From positions 1-64,000 of the forward strand of contig JAOPGA020001346.1 of assembly GCA_026419775.2 (NCBI GenBank): 64,000 nt of DNA, given 5' to 3'. The notes beneath the pieces were generated by a model. It was not told where the DNA came from and searched no databases. It worked only from the letters and a program-made list of their open reading frames with translations. Shown one piece after another: positions 58,786-64,000 of the stretch; within the stretch, counting starts at the first letter, position 1; every line of letters begins with the position of its first letter. The position numbers and the translations under genes are program-made. Source of the DNA: Acrasis kona (lineage: Eukaryota; Heterolobosea; Eutetramitea; Acrasida; Acrasidae).

Positions 58786-60355
58786 TTATGAATCTGAATT
58801 CAAAACACCTATCAGCACTCTATTGTAGTGACATATGGCTTGATTTGATACAAAGGGTAGATACATTGTGTATAATTCATAGTGTGCTTTGGCAAATTTC
58901 AAGTTGTTCTTGCAGAACCTGAGTTCAGCTCCTGTTTCATCCTCCAACCACTCCTTGAACCAGTACTGAACACCATCGCCACATATACCAATTTCTGTAT
59001 ACCCCTCATCTCTATACTGTTGCGCGCGGTAGCACATGTCCCACACTTTATTTTTTATAAATTCGGTAGAAACGTCAAATGTCATCGAATCTTCATTTAC
59101 TTGTTGATTTTCGGTGTGGAGGGAGACTATCCTAGGAGCAATAACAGTGTTTCTGACGCGATTGACATATATGAAATGAACCATACCAGGACAATGATGT
59201 AAATAATGAAGCATTGTGACATGTATTTGTGCACGTACTTTCAGATAGCTAGAAACAGTTATGTTCAAGTCGCGGTCAATTGTTCTTGCGGTTCGCGCTA
59301 ATTGCCTCTTGATTGTATTGTTATCTTGTTCAATCTCTTCTTCCGACCTTACAACCTGACTCTGGTTGACAGGATCATAAATCAACAAAAGGGTGAGGTC
59401 AGTTTCCGGATTGTACTCAGAGTAAACACCACATCTAACTTGTTCGACGTGAGAACTATTTGAGGAATGGAAGTACAAAAAATCAAAACGAGAATTTACA
59501 GATGGTTTTGGTGACCCTGGTGGGGAGACATTATTCTCTGGTTCAATTTTTTTATTAGAAAAACTTTTTTCCCTACTTATAGGAGATTGGCTGTCCAAGA
59601 ACACATCCGAAGTGAGTTCTGACGCATCTGTCATCACATCCGAATTATGCTCAAACAAATCCTCATTTATTGAAACATCATTGGACTTTTCGTCCTCCCC
59701 TACATTTTGTTCTTCAGTGTAAAATATGCTTTGAGAGTAGATGATGAGGCAAAGTATATCACGAGGAAGGAGGATCCATGTCTTGTCTTTGGAGTAAACA
59801 GCAACCAACTTCGTTCCACATAAAAGAACAGCGTGGAGTAAATATGGATGCTCATTAATTCCATCCTCAAGCACTTGTACACATAATTTACTATTTTTAG
59901 AATTTAAATGTACGTATTCAATGCTCTGGACAAGCATGCTTTGGTGCGTCCGAAGTAGTCTCTGCATGGTGTTTACTAAAGGCTTTAAAATAAATTTACA
60001 TTTTTAACATTAATCTTACTGTTAACTGAACTTCTATATCTGACCTTGAAAACGCTCTGTTTAGCAAGTTCTGGTTCTGTACAATCTTGACGCGGAAGCA
60101 CATTAGATCGTGGAACAAACATAATTGTCTAAAAAGAGCTGCTGGTGTTTCCGAATCATTTTCTTCTCCCTCTGACACCACGCAATAATGTAAATTCCCA
60201 ACCTGCCTCATCAGCGCTTTTTTGTTCGACGTTGTTAAAATTTGACAACAGGACGTATCGTATAGTTCATCAAGCATATCTTGTGTCAATGACAAAAACG
60301 GTGGCATATCATAGTAAATTTGAACAGACCCTTGGAAGGCCATGAAGTTTTTCAT
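58786..60355 (-). CDS. HPS1: HPS1-like subunit of BLOC-3
   Basis: In animals HPS1 with HPS4 forms BLOC-3, the exchange factor for Rab32/38 in lysosome-related organelle formation. Two exons (60355-60020, 59982-58786), a 37 nt intron, 510 residues. It starts MKNFMAFQGSVQIYYDM, matching the first longin strand of HPS1 (MKCVLVATEGAEVLFYW). Two further matches are the LLHAVLLCGTKLVAVYSKD region (HPS1 FLLVHSKLLAFYSS) and HYLHHCPGMVHFIYVNR (HPS1 SYLEDFPGLVHFIYVDR). A Ser/acidic linker (about 210-285) separates the halves. It is shorter than human HPS1 (700). Confidence 0.85.
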
Positions 60356-60445
60356 TTCTGATATTTGACACTGCGTCCTTACAAAAAACTATTCTTACAA
60401 CTTATTTTAGTCAACTTCAATAATCAAAAAGCCCACTGCCTTCTT

Positions 60446-61263
60446 ATGAACCAATTTTTCTGGAAGGCAGCAGGAACACTAGTAGCAAGTATCTCGATTT
60501 AACACTTTGAATCAATTACTTACATTATAGGTGGCATTTTCGCGGTTGCTGTGTCTAAATTATACAACTCAAGAGGCAAGAACAAGCAAGAAGCAACAGA
60601 AGTAAATACAGAAGATACAACAAAGAATAAAGAACGAATTCTTCTGATTATACAACCTGAGGCCATTTATCGGCGAAAGGTAGTTCCATTCATCATTACC
60701 AGCATAACAACGATTAGATTGGTGATATTATACATCGTTTCGAGGGGAAAGGATATAAACTTTGTGCTTTAAAAATGGTGCGGGCTCCCATACCAGAATC
60801 ACTTCCAGATTCGACGCCATCAGGAACTAACAATAGAAGAAGCATGCGAACATCAAGTAGCTCCACATTAAGCAGCACATCAAGTCAACACACAACCACG
60901 ACCATTTCAAGTAATCAACTCTTTGAAAGTATGTACATACAATACCATCCACAACAAATCAAATTACAACAAAAGAGACAATCACACCGACATCAATTTC
61001 ACACATTTTTTCAGGACACCGCTCCACCAATACCTCACATTATCGTCATGGTCTGGCAAGGTCCTGATGTGATCAGGTTCGTCAACCACATGGTCAAGTC
61101 AAAAACACCAGGTACATTTTATAGTTACTTTATGCAGGAGAACTCTGACTCACATGATTCGGAAAATAAATTTTTGTACTGCAGTCAAGATGAAGAAAGG
61201 GCGAGGGAAGACATTGAATATTGGTTTGATAAGAGGGAGATTATAGAGCGTGGGATGTTTTAA
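60446..61263 (+). CDS. membrane-anchored NDPK-like pseudoenzyme
   Basis: Three exons (60446-60488, 60531-60679, 60718-61263), introns of 42 and 38 nt, 245 residues. The N-terminus has one hydrophobic segment (about 4-25), then an NDPK fold: ERILLIIQPEAIYRRKIGDI, RFEGKGYKLCALKMV, and PHIIVMVWQGPDVIRF, PGTFYSYF, DIEYWF. A Ser/Thr-rich insert of about 45 residues (90-135) lies in the middle. The catalytic His is Tyr (about residue 218, FLYCS instead of IIHGS). The Lys12 equivalent is Gln, and the Arg105 and Asn115 equivalents are also changed. It should not transfer phosphate and may serve as a scaffold or nucleotide sensor on a membrane. Confidence 0.87.
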
Positions 61264-61293
61264 AAAAAATAAAAATGTTTTAAAAAATGATTT

Positions 61294-62194
61294 TTATTTG
61301 GCTCCAAAAACGTATAACTCATGCAATAGATCTACAACTTGTGATGTGTCCTTTACAAAGTAACTTGCTGATGTTTGACCGGTAACGACTCTTTCGTCTT
61401 GTTCGGAAGCTACCAAGATGCCAATTCCTAAATCATTGTCTCTCAAGGCCTTGAAAGCATCTTCGTCGGTTCTGTCGTCTCCGACGAAAATGGAACGAAC
61501 CAAGCTTGGATCGTTCAACTTCATGAATTCTAAAAGTTGGACGACGGCTTTTCCTTTATGCCAGTCAAAGTTTGGACGAACTTCTATAACCTTCTTTCCG
61601 TATGTTAATCTTATTTTGGACCTGAATTCTTCCTCCTCTGATATTCTTTTTGCAAGTGCGAATATTAACTGTTCGTCTGCTGGATCCTCTACCAATCTGT
61701 AATGAAGACTCAACGAGAAGAGATTGTTTTCAGCAATAGCCCCTTTGATGTCTTTTGTCTCGAGAGAGAGAATGTCAAATACTTTATTTAAAACGGGTAT
61801 GAATTCTTGTCCAACTTGGTATTTGATTTGACCTTCGGCAGATGGGCCTTCTAGTGGCTCTTCGGGGCTTTCAATGTCGAACCCGTGTGAACCAGCGTAA
61901 TATAATTGTTTCAAATTTACTAAACGCTTCACGTCCAACTTTGCTCTCCCTGAAACGATTGCTGTGGTATATTTGTTTGATATTTGATTCACCGCATCTT
62001 TTGCAGCCTGGGATAAGACTGCCAACTCTGGTCTTGCAACAATTGGTGATAGTGTTCCATCATAATCCAAAAACATAACGGTTCTTTTCCCTGCAACTTG
62101 TTCAATTGCTGAGATGTTATCGATGGCGTTTGGTAACGATGTTATTGCTTGAATGGTTAGTAGTGGGGAATATAAACAACACACCTGTGGTCAT
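61294..62194 (-). CDS. trehalose-6-phosphate phosphatase
   Basis: Final step of trehalose synthesis: removes phosphate from trehalose-6-phosphate. Two exons (a 10 nt first coding exon 62194-62185 and 62147-61294) with a 37 nt intron give 287 residues. HAD motifs are complete: MFLDYDGTLSPIV (nucleophile Asp), AIVSGRAKLDVKRLV, the Lys in WHKGKAVV and SIFVGDDRTDEDAFKAL. The cap domain is of TPP type (AGSHGFDIE, AENNLFSLSLHYR). It is stand-alone, without the synthase domain, so the synthase must be elsewhere. Confidence 0.95.
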
Positions 62195-62667
62195 TGCTCT
62201 GTGTTGTTTTAAAAATGATGGCCTGGTTGCCACGAATGTACAATTCTTCAGCAACAACATTCTATTCTTAGAATACTTTTATAACAACATCACAGTATAA
62301 AAATACATCAATACCACATTGTGAACAAAAACTTGAAGACAAATTTTGATACTTGTATTTTTAGTTAAAGAAGTTTTGAGTATTAAGGAGAGTTTACTTA
62401 TTTCTCCAAAGGGAGAATTGATCACGAACACACGCTATAAACGAAGCATCTTGTTGCACTAATAGAAGCAAATTCACCCAGAGACGGCCAGTGAATGTAA
62501 CAATTGCGATTGTAATTAGAATTTAATCAAAGTAAGTTATGAAGGAACAAAAAACTCCTTTGCATTGCCAAATTCCGGAGCTTTGGATGATACAACGGAG
62601 TTCGGGTTCCAATGTCGTATAAAAAATCGAATGTTCACAGTATCATGTTAACAAATAAACAAGCAAA
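62195..62667. other. intergenic, divergent promoter region
   Basis: About 470 bp between the phosphatase and the aminotransferase. I see no coding frame, RNA gene or repeat that I can support. Confidence 0.5.
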
Positions 62668-63968
62668 ATGAACTACTCACCCTTCCTATCGAGAGTATCG
62701 ACACTTAGAATGCCATCACCTATAAGGTATTTGATAGGCGCTCAATCAAAGAGCATGTACAACTTAGCAGGAGGGCTACCAAACCCTACATCCTTCCCAA
62801 TCGAAAAGATAACGCTTCACATGGCAGATAAAACTGAGGTACAATTTGAGGCATCAGATGTACAAATGGCACTACAATATTCCAACACAGAGGGTATCAA
62901 ACCCCTTATTGAGTGGATATCAGAACATCAAAAGCTGATGCATAACATTTCAAGTGATAAATGGGATTTTATAGTCACTACTGGCTCTCAGGACGCCTTA
63001 AGTAAAGCATTTGAAATGTTGATTAATCCTGGAGACGGTGACGCAGTTTTGGTAGAAAATCGTAAGTTCAAAAAAATCCAAATGTCCATTAACAAATCAT
63101 AGCAACCTACACTGGTGCACTTGCAGCACTTACACCACTAGAACCAAACATTCTGGCTGTTCCAATTGATAGCCAAGGCATCATACCTTCAGAACTTGAG
63201 CTCATCCTCCAACAACACTACGCAAAACCAGATGCAAAGCCCGTCAAATTCTTGTACACCATACCAACCGGTCAAAATCCATCAGGAGCCACTTTAACAG
63301 TAGAACGCAAAAAACAAATCTACAAACTAGCACAAAAATATGACTTCCTGATTCTCGAGGACGATCCATACTTTTACCTCAACCTAGACGTAAACAACAA
63401 GGAATACCTCACCACATTCTTATCCATGGACACTGATGGCAGAGTACTTCGTTTCGACAGTTTATCCAAAGTACTATCCAGCGGTCTACGTATCGGATGG
63501 GTAACCGGACACCAAACACTCATGGACAGAATCCACCTACACATGCAAAGTTCATCCCTCCACACAAGCGGCCTCAGTCAAAAGGTAGCCAGTAAACTAT
63601 TAGGAAAGGTTTGGGGACAAGAAGGTTTCAACAAACACGTCGACTCGGTCAGAAAGTTATACAGAGACAGAAGAGACGAATTCATAGGTTATGTAGACAA
63701 GCACCTCTCAGAACACGTCACCTACACCACACCGACAGCAGGAATGTTCCTATGGCTCAAGTTCAAACACATACCAGACGCACAAAGATTCATAGAAGAA
63801 CGCACGAGAGAAAAAAGAGTTTTATTGGTACCAGGACAAGCCTTCGATCCATTATCGAGACCAAGTCCCTATGCAAGAGCCTGTTACTCGATGGAGAGTT
63901 CAGAGAATATGGAATCTGCATGCATTGCGCTAAAAGAACTATGTAACGAATACAAATCAATTTCATGA
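62668..63968 (+). CDS. PLP-dependent aminotransferase (AADAT/kynurenine aminotransferase-like)
   Basis: Two exons (62668-63061, 63103-63968) with a 41 nt intron give 419 residues. Fold-type I class I/II aminotransferase, closest to 2-aminoadipate/kynurenine or aromatic aminotransferases (Aro8 group). Motifs are YNLAGGLPNPTSFP near the start, VTTGSQDALSKAFEML, NPTYTG across the splice site, YTIPTGQNPSG, DDPYFYL, and SLSKVLSSGLRIGWVTG with the PLP-binding Lys. The C-terminal Arg-type segment LWLKFKH and ARACYSM complete it. Substrates such as 2-aminoadipate, kynurenine or aromatic amino acids are likely; which one cannot be told. The stop is at 63966-63968, near the window end. Confidence 0.94.
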
Positions 63969-64000
63969 ATTTGAATTTTTAATAATGCGCTCAATCACAT

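Noticed and set aside
60551-60772. A separate small gene before the NDPK-like gene
   Set aside because: It is exon 2 plus unspliced intron of the same gene; a 38 nt GT-AG intron joins it to the following frame with an exact NDPK match.
1-64000. tRNA, rRNA, CRISPR arrays, bacterial operons or riboswitches
   Set aside because: Intergenic regions were read on both strands for cloverleaf, direct-repeat and rRNA patterns and none was convincing; the window is eukaryotic nuclear DNA.

Overview
The window is nuclear DNA of a unicellular eukaryote with a very compact genome. Standard stop codons are used, and I infer 49 spliceosomal introns, all GT-AG and almost all 34 to 53 nt long. Several genes begin with coding exons of only 6 to 48 nt. 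Stop codons often run into AATAAA-type poly(A) signals, and convergent genes end within about 30 bp of each other or overlap. The gene set includes a NIT-type sensor receptor with a cyclase-like domain and RGS domain, a PLC-delta, BTB proteins, an F-box/LRR protein, HPS1, PEX12 and DIP13. Together with the architecture this suggests a heterolobosean amoeba (Naegleria/Acrasis relatives). That assignment is inference, not proven. One undetermined base (57659) shows this is a draft assembly, so single-base frame breaks must be read with care.

Layout. 1-1431: Thr/Pro-rich and coiled-coil coding-like sequence in changing frames. 1392-7850 (minus): coatomer alpha and two hypothetical helical/coiled-coil proteins. 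7982-10183: a short-chain dehydrogenase and a class I glycerate kinase, tail to tail. 10265-13290: a Rho-like GTPase with GTPase-dead-type residues, then a NIT/pseudocyclase/RGS receptor. 13517-18465: F-box/LRR, TauE-like transporter, neutral sphingomyelinase-like enzyme. 18483-19582: CaMK-type kinase. 20342-23412: 12-exon PLC-delta. 23425-26000: BTB protein and small hypotheticals. 26257-27561: a 1.3 kb element with long terminal inverted repeats and a cargo ORF, inserted in an older open frame. 28209-42206: secreted protein, U2AF65, actin-related protein, hormone-sensitive lipase, ER-type nicotinamidase ending in KDEL, eIF2B alpha, DIP13, DsbA-like protein, GST, serine carboxypeptidase, 4-TM protein. 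42884-50070: BAR protein, ERH, KCTD-type BTB, 4-TM, RCC1-repeat, F-box-like and 7-TM proteins. 50090-63968: NUBPL/Ind1, CCCH-Nudix, coiled coil, riboflavin kinase, PEX12, FKBP-TPR, TM2D, a myristoylation-motif protein, longin protein, HPS1, an NDPK pseudoenzyme, trehalose-6-phosphate phosphatase and a PLP aminotransferase.

How they work together. There are no operons. Themes recur: signalling (Rho-like GTPase, RGS receptor, PLC, kinase, sphingomyelinase), membrane traffic (COPA, BAR, HPS1, longin), secretory-pathway redox and peptidases, pre-mRNA splicing (U2AF65) and cofactor metabolism (riboflavin kinase, nicotinamidase, Fe-S factor). Three proteins look like catalytically altered relatives of enzymes: the Rho-like GTPase, the receptor's cyclase domain and the NDPK-like protein. 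Together with the inverted-repeat element they are the most interesting items here. I saw no rRNA, tRNA or CRISPR.
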